Shown here: piece by piece, positions 25,268-37,588 of the stretch
Numbering within the stretch: the stretch's first letter is position 1
Layout of the letters: each line of letters opens with the position of its first letter
Assembly (NCBI GenBank): GCA_019843655.1
Contig: JACDQD010000102.1
Span: 2,551,501-2,615,500 of the forward strand
Direction: 5' to 3'
Length of the DNA stretch: 64,000 bases
Source: Lethocerus indicus
Taxonomy: Eukaryota; Arthropoda; Insecta; Hemiptera; Belostomatidae
Made by a program: the position numbers and the translations under genes
Notes under the pieces: model-generated
What the model saw: only the letters and a program-made list of their open reading frames with translations
What the model was told of the DNA's origin: nothing
Database searches by the model: none

Positions 25268-25925
25268 GAATGTCTCAACCCCGCATTCTTTCCGGCTCAA
25301 TCTACTTTAATAATTATTCACAGAATTATACTAAGATGGACGTATAATTTTCTAAATAGTAAACGTGACATACTGTGGCCTAGCCGATGATAAGATTCTA
25401 GATTATGTACTTTTGAATTACCAGTTACTATTCTGTCGATATTTACAAGTTCTTGTATATGCGCAATCGAACGGATATAATAGTAATTTTGTATCTAATT
25501 TGAGCACAGTCTGTTGCGTTCGACAGCCAGATCATTCGCACTTGAATTTCGTGATTCCCCGATAAGTAGATTCGGTTAATTTTAGCTGTGATCATTTTAT
25601 CGGGCCCACGCCATTTGAACCCACGATTCGAAACGACGTGTTACTTGGACTTATTAGGATTGAAAGCCGACCGCGTTGATATTCGCGTTCGGAGCGTGAA
25701 AATTGGAGACGTTACGGTACTGCAATCGACAGCCGCCGGGGTCAGAAGTTGATAACCGGACGCGCTCACGGAAGCGCGGAATCACGAATCTGTGTCGGAA
25801 GGGAAAAGTTGTGTTGCCGGAAGGGGGCCGAGTTTTCCCACGGGAGACTTCCGGGTTCGGTCCACGCCTCTCTACAGTCCCCGCGCTGGCCTCAACCCTA
25901 CTGCGTGCCAAGGTTGGATAACGTA

Positions 25926-25932
25926 ATATATA

Positions 25933-25986
<54 letters not shown>

Positions 25987-25990
25987 CACA
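25926..25990. repeat. (AT)n microsatellite interrupted by GTGTG
   Basis: TA units with one internal GTGTGT variant block near 25937, continuing as TA to 25981 and ending in CATACACA. Confidence 0.95.
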
Positions 25991-26365
25991 TCTATACGGG
26001 AAACCATTAAGGACATATTAGTGTGGTTTTAGTTAATGAGCAACAGATACCATTCATGGTATGGTATTGATACTATTTTATAGAACGCTGAACTTTACTA
26101 AATGATCATCAGATTTTTTTCCAATATTGCAGAACTCCGATAATGAAAAAATGTAGGGCGGCCGGCAATGAGATTAATTTACAGACATTTCGTGACGTGC
26201 AACGCGAATTACAGGAAGGGCCGAGAGTGGGCTTCGGCTGACTGACAACGTGGGAACGTTGTCCGGGTGACTCAGCTCATTTAATGGATCCCCGGTGACA
26301 GCTTCCGTAAAATTTCACTAGAAATTAGAACCAAACTAGAACCTCGATTGGTTAATAAATATTTT

Positions 26366-26369
<4 letters not shown>

Positions 26370-26411
<42 letters not shown>
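26370..26411. repeat. (AT)n microsatellite
   Basis: About twenty uninterrupted TA units. Confidence 0.95.
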
Positions 26412-26412
<1 letters not shown>

Positions 26413-27465
26413 CATTTTTATTAAAACGCAAATTGTATTCGTGAATTGGTTAATGTAATTAGCCCGGTAATTTTTTTTGTCTTATGACTACCGCCTACTT
26501 TCAGACGAGATTTATATCGAAAATTGCGCGCCCAGCGCCATTATTCGCCGTGCTTCATACTTATTTACGGGAGTTTTTATTAACAGCCCTAATGGAACGC
26601 TACGCCTTCCACCCTTTCCCTCTCCGCTGTTTAATTTTATGCTCGCAGTGCGCACATTCTTGTTAAAGAAGAAAAAAGTCCACCGGGGTTTTAAAAGGAA
26701 TTATTTATCGCGAGGGGGCATTGAATATTTAATTACCTACTTGAAACCGGCATCAGCTCCCCCCTTCCACAAGATAGGTGTGGGGCCCTTAATATGATTT
26801 TTAAAGAAATTATTACGAAATAATATGATGTTTCAAAAGAAGTATTTGGAAAGTATCAACCAGTATAATCACCATTATTTGTCTCCAATTTGCTTCAGCA
26901 TGTACTATATTTCCCCAAAACATTTACCTTATGGAATAACATGACATTCTTGAAAGATGTATTTAATTCAACATGTGCAAGATACAGAAGAGTAAAGCGA
27001 GTTAATTCTTCATAATTCCAAACTATTTTAGAACTAATAAGGTAATACAGAATGGCCGCGCGAACTGAAATGCAACGAAAAGCACTCGATGGTACCATCC
27101 GTTTTTATAATAGGACCTGTACAAGGTGCACGGGCTTCAGCCGATAAGCCAGACTCGGAGTGAATACTAGCCCCGGGCGGTAGTTGGCACTGGACGCTAA
27201 CCCGGGACCCTGGAGGCGATAAGCGATAATCTGTCGCTAGGAGAGGGGGGCGGGGGGCATGACTAACGAGGAAACCGAGACCGATAGTCAGGACACATCG
27301 CATGAGTCAACCTACTCGGAAATACGAGCCCAACCCTTGGCGACGTACCGCGGGTCGAAATGAGGTTGAAAAAAATGCGTCCAACTCTCCCCAACCCCCG
27401 TAACAGAAATTCTCCTTAAGGTTTCTAGAATGAATCAGGCTTGTTTCGAAGTAACGACTTTATAC

Positions 27466-27570
27466 AATGTATTCCTGAACGTGTGCGCAAAAACGGGGAT
27501 ATTAAGTAGTTTTTCAGCGCAAAAACGGGGTTAAAATATACCGTTCCTGTATTCCTCAACATATGCGAAT
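27466..27570. repeat. Short-period local duplications
   Basis: The 14-mer GCGCAAAAACGGGG occurs at 27485-27498 and 27517-27530, a 32-bp period. The phrase TGTATTCCT[G/C]AAC followed by a TGCG word occurs at about 27468 and 27548. The block immediately precedes the LINE tail relic at 27571-27705 and may be part of the same degraded insertion. Confidence 0.5.
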
Positions 27571-27705
27571 GTCATATGTCATGTGATGGGCAAGTGCACC
27601 CGCGGGAGAAATAAGAGGATCACGTGTTGCGGAACTGCCCGATCTACGATGGAGCTAGAAAAGACCTCGTCCTGCAGTAGGTGCAATGGAGGGAGCATAT
27701 AATAT
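27571..27705 (+). pseudogene. LINE retrotransposon relic, C-terminal HLLxC tail (copy C)
   Basis: The plus frame reads C-D-G-Q-V-H-P-R-E-K, a stop, then EDHVLRNCPIYDGARKDL and a final stop at 27678-27680. It matches copy A (DHLLRDC..LYDGAR) both in protein and in DNA, with about 35 of 44 bases identical from GGATCAC to AGAA by eye. The in-frame TAA shows it is inactive. It is in opposite orientation to copies A and B. Confidence 0.6.
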
Positions 27706-28824
27706 ATCAGTTAGGACCTAAATCTATTTCAAGTATTGAAACGAATTCAAACGAAAGAAATATATATCGCCTCTCTTCTGCCGGTACTCCCTGACGTCCT
27801 CATGACCACTGATTTGACCGTAGTTCTATTCCTAGACCAGTTCTTTAGTCGCCTAAATGTACTAGAGTATATGATTACTTGTGATAAATACGGGGAGGTG
27901 GGGATTTAGTCCTAATTGGTCTGTAAAACACAAACCGACGGGAAGGACGAAAAATGGAATGACTATATATAGGAAATATGGCTGATATATTATACAAGGA
28001 ACTTGTACATCGGACAGTCGACTCTCGGGGAAAACTCGCAATGCGTACGAGCCCATAAAGGAAAGAAACGGGATGTAAAGAGCTCGGGCCTGAAAAATGA
28101 AAGAATCCGCCCGTGGATCTCGAGTAATGAGGCCGCCGCTTTTCAGCCGCGGAACGGGTCACCTGTCGCCAGCATTCGTTATGCCTATCTTCAGGGATAT
28201 ATTAAAAAATAAGATCATAAAAGTAGTAGCTGGCGGCCTACATCTGATGGGCGTCCTTCCGGCTAATGGGGGACCCCGAGGGACCAATCTCCCCGGTTTT
28301 CCACTTCGATTAACGGAGCGATTTCCTGCCTGTATCCTAAGACCTGTCCGCGCTCATTCATCACATTTCGGCTTTTTTACAGACGCCTACCGCAATTTAC
28401 TGGCAACTCGGGGTTAAACTCGGTCATTTATACGGTAATTGAAAGTTATGCGATCTCCTCTCATTCTTCAGTTTGAATTGTCCAATTTCATATAACAGTA
28501 GCAAACTTGAAAATTATAAAATGATTACGTAGTTCGGCATATTCCACGGAATGTGCGCGTACCTGAGAGAGTAAAGTGATACTGTACATGAAATATTCAG
28601 AGGCACGTGAATCTGCCCGCAGAATCCGGGTTGACGATTTAGTCGGAAACCAATCACTGCTGTCACTCGTCGGAATGCATTTGCAATTACTCATCATTTT
28701 GGCACCTAGTCGGTCCAGTTTTTAAACTGGAGTTTACGAGCATCTCTTGTTTAATCAGTTGCAATTTGCGTTACTCCCAAATTAATGCCGTTTACATTAC
28801 ATTCATGTACACGTAATCTGTTTG

Positions 28825-28829
<5 letters not shown>

Positions 28830-28919
<90 letters not shown>
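28830..28919. repeat. Compound (TA)n-(GA)n microsatellite
   Basis: About 21 TA units pass directly into about 24 GA units at 28872, with no interruption in either array. Confidence 0.97.
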
Positions 28920-28921
<2 letters not shown>

Positions 28922-29959
28922 GCTGGCCTTAGAAAAGGAAATCATGTGTAAAACCGTCGAATAATTCCTTTACATTTGCTACATCTTCCGCTGGCATTGT
29001 ATTTCTGAATAACAGAAAAAATAAAATTGGCCCCGACGTAAACGTTATGCGGAGAGCAGATAATTTGCACGGAGGAAAAATGATATACGATCGACTTAAA
29101 CTCTCACCAAATACAGGCCCAACGGGAATGCCGGGATAGCGTTCCATTCAAATTTCGCAATTATGCGGAGGCGCCCGTCTTCAATTTGATACCTCTCCTT
29201 TGTGACGACTTAAGACTTAAGCGGGCTGAGCATAAATTCCGTGTATGGTTAGCGGGTTGACGCCGTGAATTCCTCCTTTTACTGCTTTCGGGGGTCTTTT
29301 TACTGCTGACGCAACCCTATAAGTTTCATATCTTCCCTTCCACGGAACGTCCTACGAAATAATGAGCAATTTATCCACGAGTGCGGCCCAAATAAAGAAA
29401 AAATAGATGTCGTAAAGAAAACAATTCTGACGGGGGCCGTTTGTATTTTTTCTTTCAATATCCTGCAGGGATTCCTAACATTAGATTCGAGTGGTATCTG
29501 CTGGGGCGCCAATAACAGTAGAAATTGGATGAATACGGTATAATGCACTAAGGCAGACTATAAATTAAAAATAGAACACGGCACATATAACATTTAATAA
29601 CTGTGTACCGCGTGTGAAACCGATTGGCCGCGACTTAGAATTGACCCTCTCTGCGTTATAACAAAGACAATTTTTATATGAAGAAAAAACGCTGTTTCTT
29701 GAAAAATATTTCTTTTGTCTCATCATAGAAAGACTCGGGAATTCGGAATTACGCCACTGTTAGCACCATTCAGTCATACAGTGAAGTATAACTGAGAGAA
29801 CCCAATAATGGGATAAAACTGTAGGGCGGGATAACACAGAATGGCACTTATTACTTTAGTTAAATTAATAAATGTAATTTCATTCGAAACGAATTTAATT
29901 TAAATTAAAATGGATTGCCCGATGAATCGCCAAATTGTTCTGATCAAAGCCTACAAAGA

Positions 29960-29993
29960 TAATATTTGTACTCGCTCGTGAGCACAATTATTA
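29960..29993. other. Imperfect 14-position hairpin
   Basis: Positions 29960-29973 pair with 29980-29993, with two mismatches (T-T and A-C) and a 6-nt GCTCGT loop. It is too short for a canonical pre-miRNA. I see no further pairing outward. Confidence 0.4.
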
Positions 29994-32666
29994 CACGAAT
30001 GAAAGTACTTACTTAAATGCACTACCCTATTTCATTCTGTCGGTCGGTTTCAAACGGAGTTCCGGACAGGTGAATACCCCGAGGCGTTCGGTTTTTACCG
30101 CGGCGGTTATAGCGGCGACCACAGACTATGGCGTCAACTTTGGCCACGGCCGAGCCCCCAGAGGCACAATGCCCGAGCACTTATCCTTCATGTTAATCAC
30201 TCGTCCAGTCTCAATACCGGAAAAGCGGCTTAGCCAGCCCACTCTTTTCTGCCGATATTTCAAGCGTAAAAAAAAACATTGCAGTACTCCAGAAACAACG
30301 AGGCAGGTCGATGCTAGAAAATGGGATCTATTCGAATTTAAGGAGAAAATAAAAGAAACCAATATGTAAGACACATACCATTCAGTTTTCAAAAATAATA
30401 AACTATTATCAGATGCGTATGAAAAAATATAATATGGGAAATATAATATTCACGATCAACATTCCAGGGAGAAAGGGTTTGAGAAGAACAGTCCTGAGCG
30501 AGTACAAGCCTGACGCGTTTCAATCGGGGGGGAATTTCGAGTTCAGAAACAATTCCCGTTACAAAGTCTGGCCGAGCAAATAAACCGGAGTTGGTAAGGG
30601 GTTGAGGCATGGGCGGGGGCGGAGGGGTGAGATTGTCCCTGCGGCATAAGTAGACAAATGTAGTCCCCGTTTCAAATGAATGTCACAAGGAAGACAGTAT
30701 CTCTTTCTTGTTATGTACCTGTTGCTCCTTAAACAAAATAAACTCAGCCGTTCAATCCTGGACGCGCAGTCCTCTCGGTCCACACGGGGAACTTGTTGAG
30801 GTGATCTCTCTCAACAATCATTAGCTAAATAAGAGACCGTCAACGATGAGCTGTAGTACGTTTGGGTACGATAGCTTGCTCTTATTCCACAACGTACAAG
30901 TACAGCTTAGTCTATTATCGTATATTTATTCTTAAAACGTGGAAACAATTTCAAGAATCATGCGCGAACGATTTTTTCCGGGACGAACGACCGGGGATAT
31001 CCCGTATTCGATTTTCATTTTTCCGTTAAGGTGGAGAAAAAGCAATAAACTTTAAATTTAATTAAAACTCACAAAACCCGCCAGCTGCGACGATGTCCGA
31101 CGTCGCTGGGGGCCCTCAAATGTGTAAAATCCGGCAAAAAAATCTGAAATTCCTTTTTTCCGGCCACGGTCAAATTCCGCAGCCCATAAAGTACGGCTAG
31201 GAACTAAAAAGTTTTCAATTTACGGTCGGCGGCAAATACAGGAACTCTAATGGGGGGTGAAGGGCAGCCGCCTCTCCGGCAAATTGGGATTCCGCATACC
31301 GTTTGAACGGGAATAATCAAGGGCCATCGCTGGCGGTTTTTTTATTTTTGAACATTTTACCTTTAAAGCGCGTCAATCGGCGCTCCGTTTACTGGCCGGA
31401 TAGAGTGGGGGCCCGTTCGGAGAAAGTCGAACCAGATAAAATGACGGAGGCCGGTGAATGGAAGTGATATTATATATTATTTTTCAATTTTTCAATCGCT
31501 ATTAAGAAATATCAGATGTCTGGTGAGTACCTGCGGTTTCTGATCTGATCAAGCCTCCAACTTGATATTAACTGCCTCCTTGTTAATTAACATTTCAAAT
31601 TTTAGTATTCAAATTAGAGTATTTTATGAAAGGAGAAGGATTTTCAGGAGAAATATTAGTCAGGGATTCCGGACTAATATTTCTGTTGAAAAAGCGTATC
31701 CGGTATTGCCCTTTGGAAATGAAATAAATGCATTTTTAAACATGTTTCGGGCTTAGTAGCAATGCTCCCGTTTACTGTGGCCAAATCAGATACTGATTCT
31801 TCAGTAGAAAATAAGTTTTCTTCCACATATTATGGAAATAACGAACATTCCCATTAACGAAAGCAATATGGCAATATCCGTATTCTATCCGCAGAAGTGG
31901 CTATCTCCGAAACTAATATTTACCGCTCTGTACCTTCCTAGGCGGGTGCGTAGAAAAGCCAGGGCGCTGCATTCGTGTGAAAAGATTGAGCGTGGGAGTA
32001 GATTAATCCGTCCATTTTATATTTCTACAGGGAAAGCCAGGAGCAAATTCAGCAGTAGATGGGGTTTTGGCGTTTTTTAATCAGCGGAGGTTTAAAAACT
32101 AGAGATTAATTTAACGACTACCTTAACTCTTATATAAAAAAAAGCTACTTCATGATTGAGTTTTAATAGCTCATCTATCACGCTTTTATCAAATCCCTGA
32201 GAAGAACTTATCCGGCACCGCTTTCATAAATTATCTATATAATTGATAACATACCTCGACATAAGGTAAACGTTGAATTAAACGTTCATTCAATGGTTGA
32301 AATATTTACAAAGTGTTAGGTGATTGAGCGTTTAGAAGTTTTTATCTAGAAGATGAAATTTTCTTTTTTGTATGAATGTGAATTGTACTAGGGAGATTGG
32401 GTGTACGAACATGTACAAATATGATGTTTGATATTACTAAAAGCACAAAAGGTTTCACCTTGCTGCCGTTAGTGGTTCGCTTTTAGCAAGAGGGATGATA
32501 GCAGTGTAAAGTCCTTCATCTTCGTTATTCTTACATTGATGTCATAACGGTTCTGGAATCGATGAGACAACAAGACAGGACTAATGTGAATAGAATGTAG
32601 GAGGCGACAGATAGACGGAGAGCAGGATGAAAGGCAATTTATGCAATTTATGATTAGTGGAGTTAC

Positions 32667-32792
32667 CTTTGTGTGGGTACGGCTGGAGCCTGGGTGGCGG
32701 GGAGGTGAAGCAGGGCGCCTGCTGCTGCTGCTGCTCGACTGGGCCGCCCCCGCCACCCGCACCGCAGAAGCTTGTGTACCTCCCCTGCAGGC
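32667..32792 (-). CDS. Internal exon of an unidentified minus-strand gene (42 codons, phase 1-1, Gly5 and Gln5 runs)
   Basis: On the minus strand the acceptor is strong, a pyrimidine tract reading ttttttctcttttaattgcag before 32792. The donor is AAAG|gtaact after 32667. Length is 126 nt. The phase 1 frame begins LQGRYTSFCGAGGGGG, then PVEQQQQQAPCF, and ends TSPPPRLQPYPHK. Of 41 codons, 34 end in G or C, clearly more than in the other two open frames. The peptide has two aromatic/Cys clusters separated by Gly and Gln runs, then a Pro-rich stretch with SPPPRLQPYP that could serve as an SH3 or WW ligand. This is typical of a disordered linker in a regulatory protein or a cytoplasmic tail. I do not recognise the family. 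A tandem alternative acceptor (gcctgcag) 8 nt downstream would break the frame, so the first is preferred. Confidence 0.7.
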
Positions 32793-35726
32793 CTGCAATT
32801 AAAAGAGAAAAAACTGTAATTAACTTTCAATTATACGGCTCCACGCTTCCATTAATAAAAAAGCATAAAAGCAACATTCGTTACATACCCCGGCCCCGAG
32901 TGCGACTCCAGAAGGGAGCTTCGTTATGCCGGCATGTGCGCACAAATTCAAGAGCATCGGGACTTAAAATATGCCCCACTCCTTGAAATATACGAGAAAA
33001 TTAAAGTGCAGTCCTCACGGAGCACGATTTACATTATCCCTCTTTTTCATTGCGCAAAACAAATATAAGCGTTATTAATTAATATGACGTTCATTGATTA
33101 ACCTATAACATGTGTATCACCGATTTGTAAATAAAACGGGATACCCAAGATAAAAGGAGAGCGTAATAAACTAAGCGGGATTATTGGACAGTAAAAAGAA
33201 ATTGTGACAATTGTGGAGAGCTTCATGCACCTACAGTCCTGGACGGATATAGGAAAAGACAGAAACTTTTGTAACGCTAGCTTCTTCAATATTGTCGGCA
33301 TACTGTTCCACGACACATCACGACGATCAAAGACCCATCGAGTGGGCGGCTACGAGGGTCGTTAGCGAACCGGGAGCGTTAGCGGAACAGTTCAAATAAG
33401 GCCCGATGAATTTCCCTTGGCCCGGGGTCCGCCCGCCTCCCGGCCGACGCGATCCGGTTTTCGTAAAGCGGCCCTCTCTCCTTTTCCCGGGCATCGGATC
33501 CGCCCCTAATCTCTCGTAATTATCCGCTCCGATGCTCCTCAGTAATTTGTATTCACACCAGAGAGGGGGGTCGGGAGGGGGCGAGACGGAGAAAGATGAA
33601 CGAAGGGAGTGAAGGGGAAGTGGGAGCGAGTGAGATAGAACAAGGGGGGGAGGCTCGAGTATTTTCAATATCGGCATCATGAAACGGACGGCGTCCCTCT
33701 TCCGAGTTCTTTTAATTAACCGGCGCCTCGGGATATTATCGATCGGTACGAAATATTAAGCCCCGAGGATTGTGTGGGACCTCGCGACCTGGCCAATACA
33801 AATCAAATATGAATGGACTGGGGACTGAACCTATCCACAGGACGGACACAGTTCCCAAGTCGGTCTAAGCGTTGCCTGCAAAATTTAAAAATATAAAACT
33901 TCACGCATTCCAACTTGCTGGAATGTCACAAGTCAGGAGCTTACGGACGTCAGCTTTCTTTGAAGCGTCCTGTCGGCACATCGTAACGTTATTCAGTAAC
34001 AGTCACGGAATTTGACTCTGCGGAATACTTTCCACAACTGACACGAAACCCCACCCTATGTCTAGCTTATAACAAAACTGGCGAGTAGAAAACGAATGCA
34101 ATAATTGTGATATCCGAAAACCTTGCCAATGACTGTATACCAAACACTCACAGACAACAAACAATATAAATCAAACCTTAGAATCTCGGATTGATGATCC
34201 TGTCCGGCATCTTTGATCGACTTGATTAATGGTATTTTTACTATTTTACAAGGACTTCCACTAATGGTAGGAATTGTGCATAATATTCAACGAGAACCAA
34301 TTGTAATTCTTTCTTGTTCTCGCTCGATATTTTACAGGAGACCGCTAACTACATAAAGGACAAGCGGATTGCGCACTGTAAAGGCCTTCCTTAGGCTGCT
34401 GAAGCAGTGAGTTGGGTTCTGGGAATCAACGCTTGCACAACTTTTGAGCCCCATTTTTCCCTATACTTACTTCCTGCTTTCTGGTTAAGTCGTTAAGGAA
34501 AACGCCAATATCCGCACAGATACCCAATTACCAGAATTTTTATCATTAGAACGAAGAGAACTACTGACTCGAACCTCGTATATGTAAGGGATAATTTTAT
34601 ATACTGCCATATTCAGTAATAAAGTTGACTGCAGCAGACAAAATAAATTAATCTGAAATTATATTCAGAAAAAAATTACATTTCATTCCAAACGTCACTC
34701 TTCATTCAAGGAAAGAGGTTGTAAACAAGTTTCAATTATTTTCTTTGTTAGTTATATTTTAAGCCTCAGTTCAACCAACACATGGTAATTCGGCTAACCG
34801 AAAGGAATGGATCTTCCGAAAACGAGTATGATGATAAAAAATTAGCTAGTTAAAAGTTCCAAAATATAATATGAGCACTTCAAACTTTTCTGCTGTTTTC
34901 GCCTGTTAACACCCATAACGGGTTGTTTACCCGGTTATATGAATGTAAAATTATTAATTTTAATCTACTTTATTTTAAAGATAAACGTGCTACTTTTTTA
35001 AAATTTCAACTGGAACACGTCTGCAACACTCTGGGACGAAAACAATAATTAGGATATTTCCGCATAAAACTGATAACCAGGATTGGAACCGACGCGGGAA
35101 CACACCCAGTAGGGAATATTCCCCGCGATAAAGCCGGGGGAAAGTTAAAATGTACTAAGAGTATAAGGAGATGTGGGTGAGGGGGAGGGAGTGCTATCAC
35201 CTGCCGAGCTCTTCACGCACCTGTACGCCACGCCCAACCAACTGCCACACATTACACATCTAGCCTGCATAGAATATTTGTAATTTTTTAAAATAAAATT
35301 CTAGCCCCCTGGAATGGATACTTTCCATTCCATCTCGTCATTCTATCTTGAATATTTAAATTTAATTTAATATAACGACTTTAATACTTCGAACACAGCC
35401 GTGCACATATTTGCAAGCTAATCGTTGCTTACAGATTTCATTATAATTTAGGAATTCAATGCAATACAATATTAAATTACACCTGCGCATTCCCTCTGAC
35501 CACAATGTGCTGAATGTAATTCTTACCCTCATAATCAAATAACTACAAATCATAAATACGAATATTACTAAATAAATATGATTCATTCCATGTTGCTTAT
35601 TATATCATCACTGGATGATGACAATTTTAGGCACAATTTTTTATTTACTGCACACTTTTGTTCTACAACACCTCATAATTGCCTTGTATTTTTTCCTACC
35701 GTAACACATGACGAATCTAAACTCAG

Positions 35727-37067
35727 TGCGTTCTAATGACGAACATATATTTCGAATGCAAATCGGAAAGTCATTTCCATTTAATAAGAGCGGTGATGAA
35801 GTGAAAACGCCCGTTATAGATTGAATCGAGACAATGGACGGAAAACGTCATCAACCTGAGCGTACAAACACTTTGTTTTCATACGGTTCAATCTGAGTAT
35901 TAATATTAATTTGTTCATGTTGTACATAAATTCAATGATGGACATAAAATATGTATTAATATACGGAATATTATATTTTCTCATAAAATAATTATTTTTC
36001 TACCTGCTTATAAGGCGCGAATACGTCTCAAAAGCATGACGCATGACTGCATTTTCAAATTAAACATAATCTAACAACACGGATTTCATTATGAACATGA
36101 ACAACGAGAAGGAGGTACGGGCAAGTGATGACATTCCAAACCCACCTGGATATATTGTAACAATCCTAAATAAATTATCCGTTATTTATTTTCTTCAATT
36201 TCTTATATGAGTCGAGACAGGCCGAATTCCTCATTTCATTGTGGGGCTGGGAGAAGGATGGCGGCGGATATCGACTTCTGAAACTTCCGAATGTTTCCGG
36301 CCGCTCCGATATTGAAAATTCAGAAGCGCTATCCCGACCTCCGGTTTTTTACTCTTTTATGACGCCAACCGCAGGAATGCAACAGAATGAACGAAAGGGA
36401 GAGGGGACTCAACTTTGATAGTGGGGGGGGGCTGGTTAGGGGTCCAATACCCGCGATTATCGGAAACCAGTAGCGGGAATTTGTAGATTGTTGGAACACA
36501 GTACCACACAGAACGCCATGTGCAGCAGATGGGGAAAAGATAGCGGTTATTTTCCACGGGGCTCTAAACGTTTACCTAACTCAAACACGACTCGTTTCAT
36601 GTGATATACAGTATTACCAAATATATATAGAATATCTTGATATAGGATAATTAAATCATCGCCGCCGTTGGACATGACAACGTTATATTTAACAATCATT
36701 AACCTAGAGTTAAGTATCTCGTATGATATTTGGAGGAAAACCTGGAAGTACTATGCGAGGAGTATGTATATATATTTTGTTGTCTTGAATCCGCAGTAAT
36801 AATGAATTAACCACTATCACAATAATCATTTTACGAAAATACTATAACATATTTCACAAATAAATAACTTCATAATATCCAATGCTGAATGAAAATACAA
36901 ACACAAATATTATTTTTAATTATCATATTGGCCGGTCAGAAAACAAAGTTTTTCCACCCATTGTTGGCCCAATCTAGAACGGACGTTTTCACTTCATCAT
37001 CGCTGTTATTAAATGGAAATTAGTTTCCGAATTGTATTCGAGAGTATTTTTCTGCCATTAGGGCGCA
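35727..37067. mobile_element. 1.34-kb unit bounded by long diverged inverted repeats
   Basis: The left arm core 35753-35823 and right arm core 36970-37040 are inverted copies, both 71 nt, with 8 mismatches and no gaps by eye (about 89% identity). Similarity continues outward to TGCGnnCTAATG at both ends (35727 and 37067) and inward with gaps to an ACTTTGTTTTC block (left about 35869-35880, right about 36939-36949). The interior is about 1.06 kb and contains no transposase-like frame. This could be a non-autonomous DNA transposon with long terminal inverted repeats. It could also be two inverted insertions of one repeat or conserved element. I cannot identify a clean target-site duplication. 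Confidence 0.6.
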
Positions 37068-37560
37068 ATCAGCATAGAGGATATAACGTAACAAAAGGAG
37101 GATAATTATAACGCAAATTGTATCTTCTCGTACCGCTAGAAGAACGCAATAGAGATTAATTGTGTTTATTAATTTAAAATTCCAAAACCGATTATTGATT
37201 TCAAATATGAAACTTAGGATTTTCTTCGAATTATCCCGCAAGATCAAAATATTATTATGCACACGAATAATGAGAATTTTATATTCCTGAACACGAATTT
37301 CCAAAAAAAATTTTGACAAGAGGCATGAAATTCTCAAGAGAGGGTTATTTTATATGTTGAAATCCAATATAATCTTCCAGATTCGGCGATTTTCAAATGC
37401 TACAGTACGACGGGAATTTCAAATTAATTAACTCTCCTATTAAGATTTTTTAACCGCTGTTTCCTTCGCGATACCAACGCATCCAATCTCGGCTGCCGGC
37501 CCATAATTAAGAGCGGGGACCGTTCGAATCGTTAATTGCGCGGATGAATTAGAAAAAAAA

Positions 37561-37588
37561 GAAGAAGAAGAAGAAGTAGTAGTAGTAA
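37561..37588. repeat. (GAA)n-(GTA)n compound microsatellite
   Basis: Five GAA units followed by about four GTA units, next to a poly-A run at 37552-37560. Confidence 0.95.

Larger units (their letters stand above)
11304..32666 (-). other. Presumed intron of the minus-strand gene (about 21.4 kb)
   Basis: Lies between two same-strand phase-1 exons. It starts with gtaactcc at the 32667 side and ends with gttggcag at the 11303 side. Apart from the repeats and relics listed separately, I see no exon with both splice sites and length and phase compatible with the neighbours. GC-rich patches occur at about 17810-17970 and 22350-22700. It may contain missed exons, alternative promoters or enhancers. 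Confidence 0.4.

Noticed and set aside
25654..26021. Overlapping frames on both strands through the (AT)n array, up to 120 codons
   Set aside because: Length is due to stop-free dinucleotide repeats and GC-rich flank; no splice sites or family motif.
30845..30905. GCTGTAGTACGT ... ACGTACAAGTACAGC hairpin resembling a miRNA precursor
   Set aside because: Only 12 paired bases with a 3-nt bulge and a loop near 30 nt; not a plausible pre-miRNA.
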